A DNA stretch of 44,566 nucleotides from Bacteroidaceae bacterium (GTDB taxonomy: Bacteria; Bacteroidota; Bacteroidia; Bacteroidales; Bacteroidaceae): the NCBI GenBank assembly GCA_024682395.1, contig JAIKZH010000066.1:1-44566 (forward strand), given 5' to 3'. The first letter of the stretch is position 1. Each line of letters starts with the position of its first letter. Below the pieces are notes generated by a model. It worked only from the letters and a program-made list of their open reading frames with translations. It searched no databases and was not told where the DNA came from. Below are positions 9,278 through 18,636 of the stretch, one piece after another. The translations under genes were made by a program, and so were the position numbers.

Positions 9278-10663
9278 ATGAGAAGAATCCTCTTTTTTGC
9301 ATGCTGCATATTGACTTCTGTAAATAGTTTGATGATGAAAGCCCAATCAAACAAGAATGTTATAGATGAAGTTGTATGGGTTGTAGGTGATGATGCTATA
9401 TATAGATCAGAAGTAGAACAAGGAATACTTGAAGCACGAGCTCAGGGGCACCGATTTAATAATGACCCATATTGTTTTATTCCAGAACAAATGGCAGTTC
9501 AGAAACTATTTCTTCATCAAGCATCATTAGACTCAGTTCAAGTAACTGATAGCGAAATCTTTGCGAATGTTGATGCTCGTATAGAATTCTTTATCGAGAA
9601 TATCGGTTCTAAGGAAAAGATGGAGGAGTATTTCAGAAAGTCAACATCGCAAATTAGAGAACAGTTATATGAAACAGAAAAGAAAGATCTCCTGGTTAAG
9701 AGTGTACAAAGATCTTTAATGAGTAAAGTTAAGGTCACACCTGCGCAAGTTAAGGATTTCTTTAAGAATGTACCTGAAGATAGTGTCCCATTTGTGCCAA
9801 CACAAGTAGAAGTACAGATCTTGGTTCGTCAACCAGAAGTCTCTCAAGAGGAAATAGATAGAGTGAAAAATGATTTGAGAAATTATACTGAACGTGTAAA
9901 CTCTGGAAAAGACCGCTTCTCTACATTGGCTGTGATGTATTCACAAGATGAAGGCAGTGCAGCACGTGGTGGTGAACTCGGTTTTAAAGGACGAATGGAA
10001 TTGGTTCCTGAGTTTTCTTCTGTGGCATTCAACTTGAACGATGATAAAACTGTTAGTAAGATCTTTGAATCTGAATATGGATTTCATATTGTGCAGTTAA
10101 TCGAAAAACGTGGAGATAAAATTAATTGCCGTCATATTCTTAGAAAACCTCGTGTAACTGATCAAGCAATCGAAAAATGTATATTGTTTGTCGATTCTGT
10201 TTGTGATGAGATAAGAAGAGGTGAATACTCTTTCGAAGAAAAACTACCAAAGATTTCTGATGACAAGGAAAGTCGAAACAATTACGGAATTTTGGCTAAT
10301 AATTATATTCAGAATGAGGAAAGTGAAAATTATGGCACATCTAAGTTCGAAATGAAAGAACTCCCACCAGAGATTGCCAGAGTCGTTGCTAACATGCAGA
10401 TTGGAGAAATCTCTAAACCTTTTATTATGATTAACAAGAAAGGTAAGGAAGTGGTAGCCGCTGTAAGATTGAAAAATAGAGTAAATGGTCACAGAGCTAC
10501 TTTAAAAGAAGATTTCCAATTGATGCAACAAGTTGTAATTTCACGACGTAGCGCAGAACTTATTGATAAGTGGATACGCGATAAGCAGAAAACAACTTAT
10601 GTGAGAATCAACGAAGGATGGCAGAATTGTGAATTCCAATATCCAGGATGGATAAAAGAATAA
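9278..10663 (+). CDS. SurA-like peptidyl-prolyl isomerase, periplasmic
   Basis: The protein has 461 residues with a signal peptide (cleavage near MMKAQS, about residue 23). A SurA N-terminal region (VIDEVVWVVGDDAIYRSEVE, the usual opening of SurA) comes first. A complete rotamase domain follows at about residues 175-285 (SQDEGSAARGGELGF, YGFHIVQLIE), then a second, more diverged one beginning INCRHILRKP. This is the SurA architecture. SurA is a chaperone and isomerase for outer-membrane beta-barrel proteins. The neighbouring PPIase and OstA genes on the same strand fit that role. The symbol surA is plausible, but these Bacteroidetes paralogues are hard to assign one to one. Confidence 0.86.
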   Translation: MRRILFFACCILTSVNSLMMKAQSNKNVIDEVVWVVGDDAIYRSEVEQGILEARAQGHRFNNDPYCFIPEQMAVQKLFLHQASLDSVQVTDSEIFANVDARIEFFIENIGSKEKMEEYFRKSTSQIREQLYETEKKDLLVKSVQRSLMSKVKVTPAQVKDFFKNVPEDSVPFVPTQVEVQILVRQPEVSQEEIDRVKNDLRNYTERVNSGKDRFSTLAVMYSQDEGSAARGGELGFKGRMELVPEFSSVAFNLNDDKTVSKIFESEYGFHIVQLIEKRGDKINCRHILRKPRVTDQAIEKCILFVDSVCDEIRRGEYSFEEKLPKISDDKESRNNYGILANNYIQNEESENYGTSKFEMKELPPEIARVVANMQIGEISKPFIMINKKGKEVVAAVRLKNRVNGHRATLKEDFQLMQQVVISRRSAELIDKWIRDKQKTTYVRINEGWQNCEFQYPGWIKE

Positions 10664-10746
10664 CTTCTTTTACATCTTATAGTATTTAACCCTAAATTTA
10701 GTAAATTATCGTTAGTGTGCTGAATAGTAATATCAATGCTATATAT

Positions 10747-12366
10747 ATGATAAGGTGTAAGGTGCTCCTTGTGAGTATCCTTTCCCTTTTTTTGTGCTTA
10801 CCTGTTATGGCACAGAGAAATGGACGTGGAAGACGTACCGACTCTCGTATACATCTCATACACGCCGATTTGCTTTATAAGACATTACGTGATTCACGCG
10901 CTGAGATTCTTGTAGGACATGTGAAACTAAGTCATGATGGTATTTATCTTGATTGTGATAGTGCCAGATACTATCGCGAAGATAATTCCTTTGATGCTTA
11001 CGGACATGTGAAAATGATTCAGGGGGATACGCTTAAACTTACAGGGGATTCACTTTTCTACGATGGATATGGTATGCAGGCTCATGCCCGAGGTCATGTG
11101 GTTCTGATACATAAAAAGTCAAAACTGATCACAGATAAGTTGGATTATGATCGTGCGTATGGGGTAGGTATGTATCTTGATGGAGGTACTTTATATGATG
11201 GTGAAAATGTTCTGAAATCACAATGGGGACAATATACCCCAGCAACTCATGAGGCATATTTCACTGATAATGTGGAACTGACCAACCCTAAATTTAATCT
11301 CGTTTCAGATAAATTGTATTACTATACTAATACCGAAATGGCAAAAATCGTATCATCCACAAATATTACTACAAGTGATGGTACATTTGTCTATGGTGAG
11401 AATGGTGTATATAATACTAAGCAAGCTAAGGCTTATTTGCTGGATCGCTCATATATAATCAAAGATATGAGAAAAATAATAGGTGATAGTTTGCATTATG
11501 ACAAAGCAACTGGAATAAGCGAAGGATTTGGAAACGTTATAATCACCGATGACGAAAACAAATGTACACTAAAAGGTGATTATTGCAGATATGAGGACTT
11601 GACCGGTAACGCAATGGCAACAGGACGAGCTGTAGTGATGGAATATTCTTCGCCTGACACTATCTATGTACATGGAGACACATTACGCATGTACTCGTAT
11701 AATCATAATACAGATTCAGTGTATCGTAATATTCATGCATATAATCATGTGCGTATGTTTAGAAACGATGTGCAGGCTGTTTGCGACTCTCTTGTGGCTG
11801 TATCTCCAGACTCTTGTACATATCTTTATGGACAACCAATCTTGTGGAATGAACAGCAACAGATATTTGGTGAGGAAATACGTGTGTACAATAACGATAG
11901 TATTGTGGAATGGGTACATATCTTAAGGCAAGCAATGACAATCGAAAAATTGGATTCTGTGTCATATAATCAAGTGTCTGCTAAAGAAATGATGTGCTAT
12001 TTCAAAAATGGTGAGATAGAACATAATGAAGCACACGGAAATGTTTATGTGACATACTTTTTCGATGAGAAAGATGGCAATAGGATTGGTATGAATTATA
12101 CCGAAACATCTGAGTTGCGCTTGTATATGGAAAACAAAAAAGTCAAGAAAATATGGATGCCTGCTGCAACGGGTACCATGTATCCTGCAATGAAAGTACC
12201 AGAGGACAAAAGGTACTTGAATGGATTTGCGTGGTTTGACTATATACGACCTACTGATAAAGATGATATTTTTGAATGGAGAGGAAAGAACGCAAATAAC
12301 ATGTTGAAAAAAACAGAAACACGTGTTGCTCCAATCCAAAAACTAAATAAAATAAAGAAACAATAA
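10747..12366 (+). CDS. OstA-like outer-membrane / LPS transport protein
   Basis: This exported protein of 540 residues has a signal peptide (MIRCKVLLVSILSLFLCLPVMAQ). A long series of beta-strand repeats follows, resembling the OstA/LptA fold (YLDCDSARYYREDNSFDAYGHVKMIQGDTL, HYDKATGISEGFGNVIITD). Proteins of this kind form a beta-jellyroll that carries lipopolysaccharide across the periplasm. The true partner here (LptA, LptC or LptD-like) cannot be decided from sequence alone. An in-frame GTG at 10717 would add ten residues in front of the signal peptide, so the ATG at 10747 is preferred. The stop codon overlaps the next start by one base, which suggests translational coupling. Confidence 0.8.
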   Translation: MIRCKVLLVSILSLFLCLPVMAQRNGRGRRTDSRIHLIHADLLYKTLRDSRAEILVGHVKLSHDGIYLDCDSARYYREDNSFDAYGHVKMIQGDTLKLTGDSLFYDGYGMQAHARGHVVLIHKKSKLITDKLDYDRAYGVGMYLDGGTLYDGENVLKSQWGQYTPATHEAYFTDNVELTNPKFNLVSDKLYYYTNTEMAKIVSSTNITTSDGTFVYGENGVYNTKQAKAYLLDRSYIIKDMRKIIGDSLHYDKATGISEGFGNVIITDDENKCTLKGDYCRYEDLTGNAMATGRAVVMEYSSPDTIYVHGDTLRMYSYNHNTDSVYRNIHAYNHVRMFRNDVQAVCDSLVAVSPDSCTYLYGQPILWNEQQQIFGEEIRVYNNDSIVEWVHILRQAMTIEKLDSVSYNQVSAKEMMCYFKNGEIEHNEAHGNVYVTYFFDEKDGNRIGMNYTETSELRLYMENKKVKKIWMPAATGTMYPAMKVPEDKRYLNGFAWFDYIRPTDKDDIFEWRGKNANNMLKKTETRVAPIQKLNKIKKQ

Positions 12367-12659
12367 TGGGATTATTTACAGTAAAACAACCAAGAGGATT
12401 CCGTCATAATTACATGTATTATGACCCTCGAAAAGAAAAGCTGCAAAAGATCGAAGAAAAAGCAAAACGCGATCTTGGTCTCATGCCCGAAAAGGACTTC
12501 GATCCAGAAGATATAAGGGGAAAATTTGTTGGTGCTACCAAACATCTTAAAAGAAGAAAGGAAAGTGGACGAAAACCACTCGCTTCCGGTATAATCATAA
12601 TGATTATAGTAGTACTGCTTTTTTTACTTAGATATCTTTATACTGGAAAATTGTTTTGA
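12366..12659 (+). CDS. Small conserved-looking membrane protein (97 residues), unknown function
   Basis: I do not recognise a named family. The protein is soluble and highly charged at first (RGFRHNYMYYDPRKEKLQKIEEKAKRD within residues 10-36), then has one transmembrane segment near the C-terminus (about residues 73-90, IIIMIIVVLLFLLRYLY). The charged part is basic, suggesting that it faces the cytoplasm. The start codon shares its A with the TAA stop of the OstA-like gene, so it is probably made with it. The position between an LPS-transport-like gene and mutL suggests an envelope role, which is inference. The coupling and the clear domain division make it a convincing gene despite its size. 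Confidence 0.78.
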   Translation: MGLFTVKQPRGFRHNYMYYDPRKEKLQKIEEKAKRDLGLMPEKDFDPEDIRGKFVGATKHLKRRKESGRKPLASGIIIMIIVVLLFLLRYLYTGKLF

Positions 12660-12729
12660 TATTATAGATTTGACTCTATAATGGTGATGAATATTAATTG
12701 ATGAATATAACAATATTATAATTCAATAA

Positions 12730-14565
12730 ATGCAAGATATCATACATTTACTCCCTGATTCGGTGGCAAATCAAATTGCTGCTGGTGAGGTTGTACAAAG
12801 ACCAGCTTCAATCGTAAAAGAATTAGTTGAGAATTCTGTTGATGCTGGCGCCACTTCCATACAGGTGTTGATAACTGATGGAGGAAGGACGTGTGTTCAG
12901 GTGATAGATAATGGTAAGGGTATGTCTGAAACAGATGCCCGTCTTGCCTTTGAGCGTCATGCTACTTCAAAAATACAAACAGCTACCGATTTGTTCTCAT
13001 TGACAACTATGGGATTCCGTGGTGAGGCTTTAGCCTCTATTGCTGCAGTGGCTCAAGTTGAATTGCGAACCCGTCGCCCTGAAGATGATTTGGGGTGTAT
13101 GATTCAAATCTCTGGTTCAAAAGTCGAAGCTCAAGAACCTATAACCTGTCCTGTAGGTAGTAACTTTGCTGTACGCAATCTTTTTTTCAATGTGCCTGCA
13201 CGACGCAAATTCTTAAAATCAAATCAAACCGAATTATCTAATATTATCACAGAGTTTGAACGTATAGTACTGACACATCCTGATATATCCTTTAAATTGA
13301 CCAATAACAATGTGGATATATATAACCTTAATGCCAGTTCTTTGCGTCAACGCATTGTCAATGTGATAGGACGTAAATTTGACGCAGATTTAGTCCCAGT
13401 TGAGGTTGAAACATCTTTAGTGTCAATTACTGGATATGTCGGTCAACCACAATCAGCACGTAAAAGGGGAGCACATCAGTTCTTCTTTGTAAATGGACGA
13501 TATATGAATCATCCATATTTTAGAAGTGCAGTGGTTCATGCTTATGAAAATCTTATACCAGTGGGCGAACAACCATTGTTCTTTATCTATCTTGCTGTAA
13601 ATCCATCTTCAATTGATGTAAATGTTCATCCAACAAAAACAGAAATCAAATTCGATAACGAACAAGATATATGGCAGGTTATTCACGCTGTGGTAAAAGA
13701 ATCGCTTGGTAGGTATGCCAATACTCCTATGATCGATTTTGACACTGAGGATCGCCCAGACATCCCTATAATGGATACAAATAATCATACATATCCTCAA
13801 CAGCCGAAAATTGCAAGTACCAACTATAACCCATTTACATATAATAATCGTGATAATTGTGCTTCTGTCCCACAGAATTGGTCTTCATTATATGAAGATA
13901 CTAATGTCTCAATGGAACAGAATCAACAAACTACCTTGTGGGATAATTCCGACTTTGATACACAGGTGTCATCTGGTGAATCATATCGACCAGATTTGAC
14001 TGTACCTTTCTTTCAATACAAAGGACAGTATCTGGTAATGCCTGATAAAAACGGATTGTTGCTGATAGATCAATATAAGGCCCATGTGAAAGTCCTATAC
14101 GAACAATATATGGATAACCTCTTCCAACATCAAGGGGCATCTCAAAGAACATTGTTCCCAGAACTAATCCAGTTTACTCCTACAGAACAATTGGTACTTG
14201 ATAATATAATCGAAGATCTTGAATATATCGGTTTTGAACTGACAAACCTTGGAAACGGTTCGTATAGTATTAATGGTGTGCCTTCGGGTATTGATACCGC
14301 AAATCCAGTTAAGTTGCTTCATGATTTACTTGCAGCTTCTGTCGATACTGAAACCAATGTTAAAGAAATTGTACACCGGAATATTGCTCTGACAATGGCA
14401 AAAGCAGTAGCTATCCCATATGGTCAAGTTCTTTCAGATGAAGAAACACGTTTGCTTTTAGGACAGTTGTTCGACCTGCCTTCTCCGCGTTACACCCCAG
14501 ATGGTGATGTCGTGTTTACAAATGTAGATGATTCTGAAATTGATAAACTATTTAGAATTAAATAA
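12730..14565 (+). CDS. mutL: DNA mismatch repair protein MutL
   Basis: MutL couples mismatch recognition by MutS to strand removal. The N-terminal GHKL ATPase is intact: IAAGEVVQRPASIVKELVEN (from about residue 16), DNGKGM near 60-65 and GFRGEA at 95-100. The C-terminal dimerisation domain occupies about residues 420-605. The metal-binding endonuclease residues of many bacterial MutLs appear to be missing: DQHA-x2-E is DQYKAHV (447-453), the Cys of the ACK/ACR region is absent (TMAKAVA), and CPHGRP is TPDGDV (589-594). The protein may therefore be an ATPase matchmaker without nicking activity. Length (611) is normal. An AT-rich spacer of 70 nt separates it from the upstream small gene. Confidence 0.95.
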   Translation: MQDIIHLLPDSVANQIAAGEVVQRPASIVKELVENSVDAGATSIQVLITDGGRTCVQVIDNGKGMSETDARLAFERHATSKIQTATDLFSLTTMGFRGEALASIAAVAQVELRTRRPEDDLGCMIQISGSKVEAQEPITCPVGSNFAVRNLFFNVPARRKFLKSNQTELSNIITEFERIVLTHPDISFKLTNNNVDIYNLNASSLRQRIVNVIGRKFDADLVPVEVETSLVSITGYVGQPQSARKRGAHQFFFVNGRYMNHPYFRSAVVHAYENLIPVGEQPLFFIYLAVNPSSIDVNVHPTKTEIKFDNEQDIWQVIHAVVKESLGRYANTPMIDFDTEDRPDIPIMDTNNHTYPQQPKIASTNYNPFTYNNRDNCASVPQNWSSLYEDTNVSMEQNQQTTLWDNSDFDTQVSSGESYRPDLTVPFFQYKGQYLVMPDKNGLLLIDQYKAHVKVLYEQYMDNLFQHQGASQRTLFPELIQFTPTEQLVLDNIIEDLEYIGFELTNLGNGSYSINGVPSGIDTANPVKLLHDLLAASVDTETNVKEIVHRNIALTMAKAVAIPYGQVLSDEETRLLLGQLFDLPSPRYTPDGDVVFTNVDDSEIDKLFRIK

Positions 14566-14807
14566 TTTTTATGCAATAAATATGCCTTAATTGCCTGTTT
14601 TACTGCTCAAATATATAAAAAAACAAGTGAAATGTTAAAAAAAGATGCATTTTTTTTGCGTTTATGTTTGTTTATTACGGAAAAATACTAATTTTGCAAT
14701 TGAAATATTGGCTTATTGCGCTTTTTGGGCACGAGTCAGATGATGAAATGTATAAAAGATGAGAATATAAACAATAACAAGATTATAATTTTTAATTAAA
14801 AGTATTT
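14566..14807. other. Intergenic leader of the OmpA operon
   Basis: These 242 nt hold the OmpA promoter (14667-14696) and a leader of about 105 nt. I see no convincing terminator for mutL. A 19-codon open frame (14740-14799) lies in the leader, but it has no supporting features. Confidence 0.5.
14667..14696 (+). promoter_or_regulatory. Promoter of the tandem OmpA operon
   Basis: TTTG at 14667-14670 and TAATTTTG at 14689-14696 are 18 nt apart, close to the Bacteroidetes consensus. The transcript would carry a leader of about 105 nt before the first OmpA gene, unusually long for this window and typical of abundant outer-membrane protein mRNAs. Confidence 0.7.
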
Positions 14808-16031
14808 ATGAAAAAGATTTTGATTGCACTTGCATTCGCAAGTCTTAGTTCTGTAGCATTTGCACAGAATAAAAGTGTCGAAACTCCTTCAAAGTACACA
14901 GTTGCTACAAATTCATTTTTCTCAAACTGGTACGTTCAAGGTAGTTTTGATATGTCACTTATGAATCCTTATGGTGCAAAGGATTGGGCCAAGAATGTAT
15001 TCCACCAAGGAAAAACATTTGGTGTGAATATCGCAGCCGGTAAATGGTTTACTCCAGGAATCGGACTTCGCTTCAAAGCTAACTGGGAAAATGGTATCAT
15101 AGATCCACATACATGTGATTGTCATGATTTCTGGGGACCATTTACAGTTAAAGCTTCTCAAGAAGGTAGAGTTAATTATATTGCTGAGCCAATTGATTGG
15201 GCTGGATTATTTGGTGATGTAACATTCAACTTAAGCAATTTGTTCTGCGGTTACAATGAAAATCGTGTATGGAACCTCATCGCATATCCACGTGCAGGTG
15301 TTGTTCGTGTATTCGATTACAACTCATATTCACCAGCTCTTGGTGTAGGTATCGAGAATACATGGAAAATAACTAAGCGTTTCGGAATCTTCATGGATTT
15401 CACTTATACAATGACTACTCGTCAATGGCGTGAATATGTATCAGATGTGTCAACATATGAAACATATAACGGAAATGACAATGGTAGATGTAATGCTTAC
15501 CTCACAGGTGAACTCGGATTCCAGGTTAACCTCGGAAAGAGCACATTCTCTAAGGCTGTTACACTTGAAGCATACAATGCTCTTGCAGCAGCAAGCGAAG
15601 ATGCTCTTGCTAAGCTTCGTGCAGAACTCGACAAGGAACGTGCTGAAAACGCTCGTCTTCGTGCAGAACTCGCTAAGAAGCCAGCTCCAGGTCCAGCTCC
15701 TGAACGTGTCGTAGCATCAGCAGCAACATCTGTATTCTTCGATCTTAACTCTACTACAATCAACTCTCAAAAGGATCTTATCAACCTTGAGGCAGTTGCA
15801 GCAGTAGCTAAGGAAACTGGTGCTAAGGTTATTGTAACAGGTTCTGCAGATAGCCAGACTGGTTCATCAGCATGGAACCAAAAACTTTCTGAAGGTCGTG
15901 CAGCTGCTGCAGCTAACGAACTTGTTCGACTTGGTGTAAATCGTGATAACATCACTATTAAAGCAGTTGGTGGTATCAACGAAGTTACTCCTTACGTTCT
16001 TAACCGTCGTGCAGTTATCGAACTCAAATAA
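14808..16031 (+). CDS. OmpA-family outer-membrane protein, copy 1
   Basis: The protein has 407 residues: a signal peptide (MKKILIALAFASLSSVAFAQ), an N-terminal beta-barrel (about 25-245), an alpha-helical Ala/Glu/Arg-rich linker (AKLRAELDKERAENARLRAELAKK, with a Pro-rich PAPGPAPE hinge) and a C-terminal OmpA domain (about 305-407). The OmpA domain binds peptidoglycan and ties the outer membrane to the wall. The barrel keeps aromatic, Gly-rich strands such as NSFFSNWYVQGSFDMSL. A near-identical second copy follows 36 nt downstream, without a terminator between them, so they form an operon. The last 165 residues differ from copy 2 at only five positions, whereas the barrels diverge much more. 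Confidence 0.9.
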   Translation: MKKILIALAFASLSSVAFAQNKSVETPSKYTVATNSFFSNWYVQGSFDMSLMNPYGAKDWAKNVFHQGKTFGVNIAAGKWFTPGIGLRFKANWENGIIDPHTCDCHDFWGPFTVKASQEGRVNYIAEPIDWAGLFGDVTFNLSNLFCGYNENRVWNLIAYPRAGVVRVFDYNSYSPALGVGIENTWKITKRFGIFMDFTYTMTTRQWREYVSDVSTYETYNGNDNGRCNAYLTGELGFQVNLGKSTFSKAVTLEAYNALAAASEDALAKLRAELDKERAENARLRAELAKKPAPGPAPERVVASAATSVFFDLNSTTINSQKDLINLEAVAAVAKETGAKVIVTGSADSQTGSSAWNQKLSEGRAAAAANELVRLGVNRDNITIKAVGGINEVTPYVLNRRAVIELK

Positions 16032-16067
16032 TATTGAATTAAATAACTAAAAATAAGGACTTATATT

Positions 16068-17300
16068 ATGAAAAAGATTTTGATAGCGCTTGCTTTCGCA
16101 AGTCTTGGTACTGTAGCAAATGCTCAGACATCTCAGATTGAAACTCCTTCAAAATATACAGTAGCAACTAATTCATTTTGGTCTAACTGGTATATTCAAG
16201 CAGGTTTTGATATGTCACTCTTGAATCCTTATGGAGCACATGATTGGGCTAAGAATGTATTCCATCAGGGTAAGACTTTCGGTGTAGACTTAGCTATTGG
16301 TAAGTGGTTTACTCCTGGATTCGGACTTCGTCTTAAGGCAAACTGGGAAAATGGAATCATTGATCCACACACTTGTGGATGTCATGAATTCTGGGGACCT
16401 GCAAAATATGAACTCCCATTCCAACCAAGAGCCGTTGCTCTAAATGATGAAGTATTTCCTGTAACAGATGCATATGATTGGGCTGGTCTCTTTGGTGATG
16501 TTCAGTTTAACTTGAGCAACATCCTTTGTGGATACAACGAAAATCGTGTATGGAATGTAATTGCATATCCACGTGCCGGAGTTATTCGTGTGTTCAACCA
16601 GAACTCTTATTCACCAGCTCTTGGTGTAGGTATTGAGAATACATGGCGTATCACTAAGCACTTCGGTATCTATCTCGATTGCTCATATACTACAACAACT
16701 GAACAATGGCGTGGATATATTCCTGTAGAAAAGGCTGAAGGTACAGACAATGCAATGTGTAATGGTATCCTTACTGGTGAACTTGGTTTCCAATTCAACC
16801 TTGGAAAGAGCACATTCTCTAAGGCTGTTACACTTGATGCATATAATGCTCTTGCAGCTGCAAGCGAAGAAGCTCTTGCTAAACTTCGTGCAGAACTCGA
16901 CAAAGAACGTGCTGAAAACGCTCGTCTTCGTGCAGAACTTGCTAAGAAGCCAGCTGCAGGTCCAGCTCCTGAACGTGTTGTAGCAGCTGCAGCAACATCT
17001 GTATTCTTCGATCTTAACTCTACTACAATCAACTCTCAGAAGGATCTTATCAACCTTGAAGCAGTTGCAGCAGTAGCTAAAGAAACTGGTGCTAAGGTTG
17101 TTGTAACAGGTTCTGCAGATAGCCAGACTGGTTCATCAGCATGGAACCAAAAACTTTCTGAAGGTCGTGCAGCAGCAGCAGCTAACGAACTCGTTCGTCT
17201 TGGCGTAAATCGTGATAACATCACTATCAAAGCAGTTGGTGGTATCAACGAAGTTACTCCTTACGTTCTTAACCGTCGTGCTGTTATCGAACTTAAGTAA
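16068..17300 (+). CDS. OmpA-family outer-membrane protein, copy 2
   Basis: This 410-residue paralogue of the preceding gene has the same order of parts: signal peptide (MKKILIALAFASLGTVANAQ), barrel, coiled-coil-like linker with a Pro/Ala hinge, and OmpA domain. Most divergence from copy 1 lies in surface-loop-like segments of the barrel, for example EFWGPAKYELPFQPRAVALNDE, which is longer here. Paired OmpA proteins are known in oral Bacteroidales (for example Pgm6/Pgm7 of Porphyromonas gingivalis, which form a heterotrimer). A similar hetero-oligomer here is inference. A strong terminator 20 nt after the stop ends the operon. Confidence 0.9.
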   Translation: MKKILIALAFASLGTVANAQTSQIETPSKYTVATNSFWSNWYIQAGFDMSLLNPYGAHDWAKNVFHQGKTFGVDLAIGKWFTPGFGLRLKANWENGIIDPHTCGCHEFWGPAKYELPFQPRAVALNDEVFPVTDAYDWAGLFGDVQFNLSNILCGYNENRVWNVIAYPRAGVIRVFNQNSYSPALGVGIENTWRITKHFGIYLDCSYTTTTEQWRGYIPVEKAEGTDNAMCNGILTGELGFQFNLGKSTFSKAVTLDAYNALAAASEEALAKLRAELDKERAENARLRAELAKKPAAGPAPERVVAAAATSVFFDLNSTTINSQKDLINLEAVAAVAKETGAKVVVTGSADSQTGSSAWNQKLSEGRAAAAANELVRLGVNRDNITIKAVGGINEVTPYVLNRRAVIELK

Positions 17301-17320
17301 ATCATTATAATGATATAATT

Positions 17321-17353
17321 AAAAGGTCACATCGTTTTGATGTGACCTTTTTT
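17321..17353 (+). terminator. Rho-independent terminator of the OmpA operon
   Basis: A perfect 12-bp stem, AAAGGTCACATC (17322-17333) with GATGTGACCTTT (17339-17350), encloses a GTTTT loop and runs into a T-tract. It lies 20 nt after the OmpA copy 2 stop. The A-run before the stem could also let it work for the converging peptidase gene. Confidence 0.92.
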
Positions 17354-17404
17354 AATTATAATAATATTGTCTTCTGTTGACAAGATTACCTTATTCTGTG
17401 TTAT

Positions 17405-18580
17405 TTATAACTTAAGCTTATTCGCAATTGATTTTGGTATGGCATCTTTATGTACTAATATATTCATTGTTTTATTTCTGACAAAAGCCTCAGAAGCATA
17501 CCATATACCTGCATAATCTCCTCGTTTTCCCCATGAGTTCTTAACCATGAAATATTCCTTTCCATCTTTATCTTTTGCTTTTCCATATATTAACATGCCA
17601 TGGTCGTCTGTGGTTTCCCAATTGTCATATCCTTTCTGACGTTCTTCTTGAGTGAATACCTTTTCTGGACGTGGCTCTTGGGTTAATGTCTTCTTTCTAT
17701 CAGCTTCCGACATACTTAACCAATAATCCATATCTGTGCCTTCATTTTCGTTCACTTTTTCAATGTCTGGATATACTGCAAGACCATCTCTAGTAAAACC
17801 AATTTCTGATACATCGGATGCCCATGCAACCGTAAATCCTTTGTTTATGGCATTGCTTATAACTTGCATTAATTCATCAATTGGTATATTATAACTGCTT
17901 CCCCAACGCCAGTTATCGGGTATTTCCAATATGAATTGTTCATAAAACGGATGGTGGGTATATGATGTCAGATTGATATAATCGTCCATATTCAGTCCAA
18001 GACTCTTTTGGAATGATATCGGGGTGTATTCCTTATTGTTATATATGAACTTTGTAGGAACTTCGCCTAAATATGCATCTAATATCCCATTTAAGCCCTT
18101 TGGCCATGCTGGTGATAATTTCTTATAATCACCTTTTGATATTCCAGTAACGTATTTTGTTGCTAATGAGAATAATTCTCTGAAGTTTGCCAATGTGTCG
18201 CCGCACAATGTGCCAGGTTGAGGCATCGCGTCTTCAGGTACAATACCATAGTTTTTCATGCAGTATACAACATCATAAAAGCAACCGCCTTCCGAAAAAC
18301 TAATATCTCCGTGGAGTCGCACCGCTTTTTGTGCTCTGTCCTCGTAGGTTTTATGTGCAACAAACATCTCACATAAGTCGTATTCTCCTTTACCCATTCT
18401 TAGTAGTTCTGCTTCGAAGAAACCCAGTCCTGAATATGCCCAGCATGTCCCAGAGCGGTTTTGATTCTTTACAGAGGTTATTGGAACTTCTTTTATGGTT
18501 GTGAAGCCATAGTTGTCATTGTTTGCTAATACATTTGTTGAAAAAGCAAGACAAAATGTGATCGTTGTTAATTTATTCAT
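17405..18580 (-). CDS. C1-family cysteine peptidase (bleomycin hydrolase/aminopeptidase C-like), exported
   Basis: This papain-fold peptidase of 391 residues resembles bleomycin hydrolase/aminopeptidase C. The active site is complete: Cys46 in SGTCWAYSG, His327 in DDHGML and Asn348 in VKNSWG. A signal peptide (MNKLTTITFCLAFSTNVLAN) differs from the cytoplasmic PepC of lactic acid bacteria and points to export. Exported C1B-like peptidases with aminopeptidase or endopeptidase activity occur in Bacteroidales. It precedes no obvious partner; the Xaa-Pro aminopeptidase gene lies upstream on the same strand with a 56-nt gap, so cotranscription is possible. Substrate preference cannot be read from sequence. 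Confidence 0.87.
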   Translation of the reverse strand: MNKLTTITFCLAFSTNVLANNDNYGFTTIKEVPITSVKNQNRSGTCWAYSGLGFFEAELLRMGKGEYDLCEMFVAHKTYEDRAQKAVRLHGDISFSEGGCFYDVVYCMKNYGIVPEDAMPQPGTLCGDTLANFRELFSLATKYVTGISKGDYKKLSPAWPKGLNGILDAYLGEVPTKFIYNNKEYTPISFQKSLGLNMDDYINLTSYTHHPFYEQFILEIPDNWRWGSSYNIPIDELMQVISNAINKGFTVAWASDVSEIGFTRDGLAVYPDIEKVNENEGTDMDYWLSMSEADRKKTLTQEPRPEKVFTQEERQKGYDNWETTDDHGMLIYGKAKDKDGKEYFMVKNSWGKRGDYAGIWYASEAFVRNKTMNILVHKDAIPKSIANKLKL

Positions 18581-18636
18581 AATTCTCTCAAATTGTGTAG
18601 TTATTATATGATTAAAGGTTGTATAGATATATAATA

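Noticed and set aside
14740-14799. 19-codon frame in the OmpA leader
   Set aside because: Asn- and Ile-rich composition as expected by chance in AT-rich DNA, and no ribosome binding signal or coupling to the OmpA start.
15497-17032. Antisense frames over the OmpA linkers (15497-15763 and 16670-17032)
   Set aside because: They are rich in Ser, Ala and Arg because they mirror the Ala/Glu/Arg codons of the linker; both copies show it only since the genes are duplicates.
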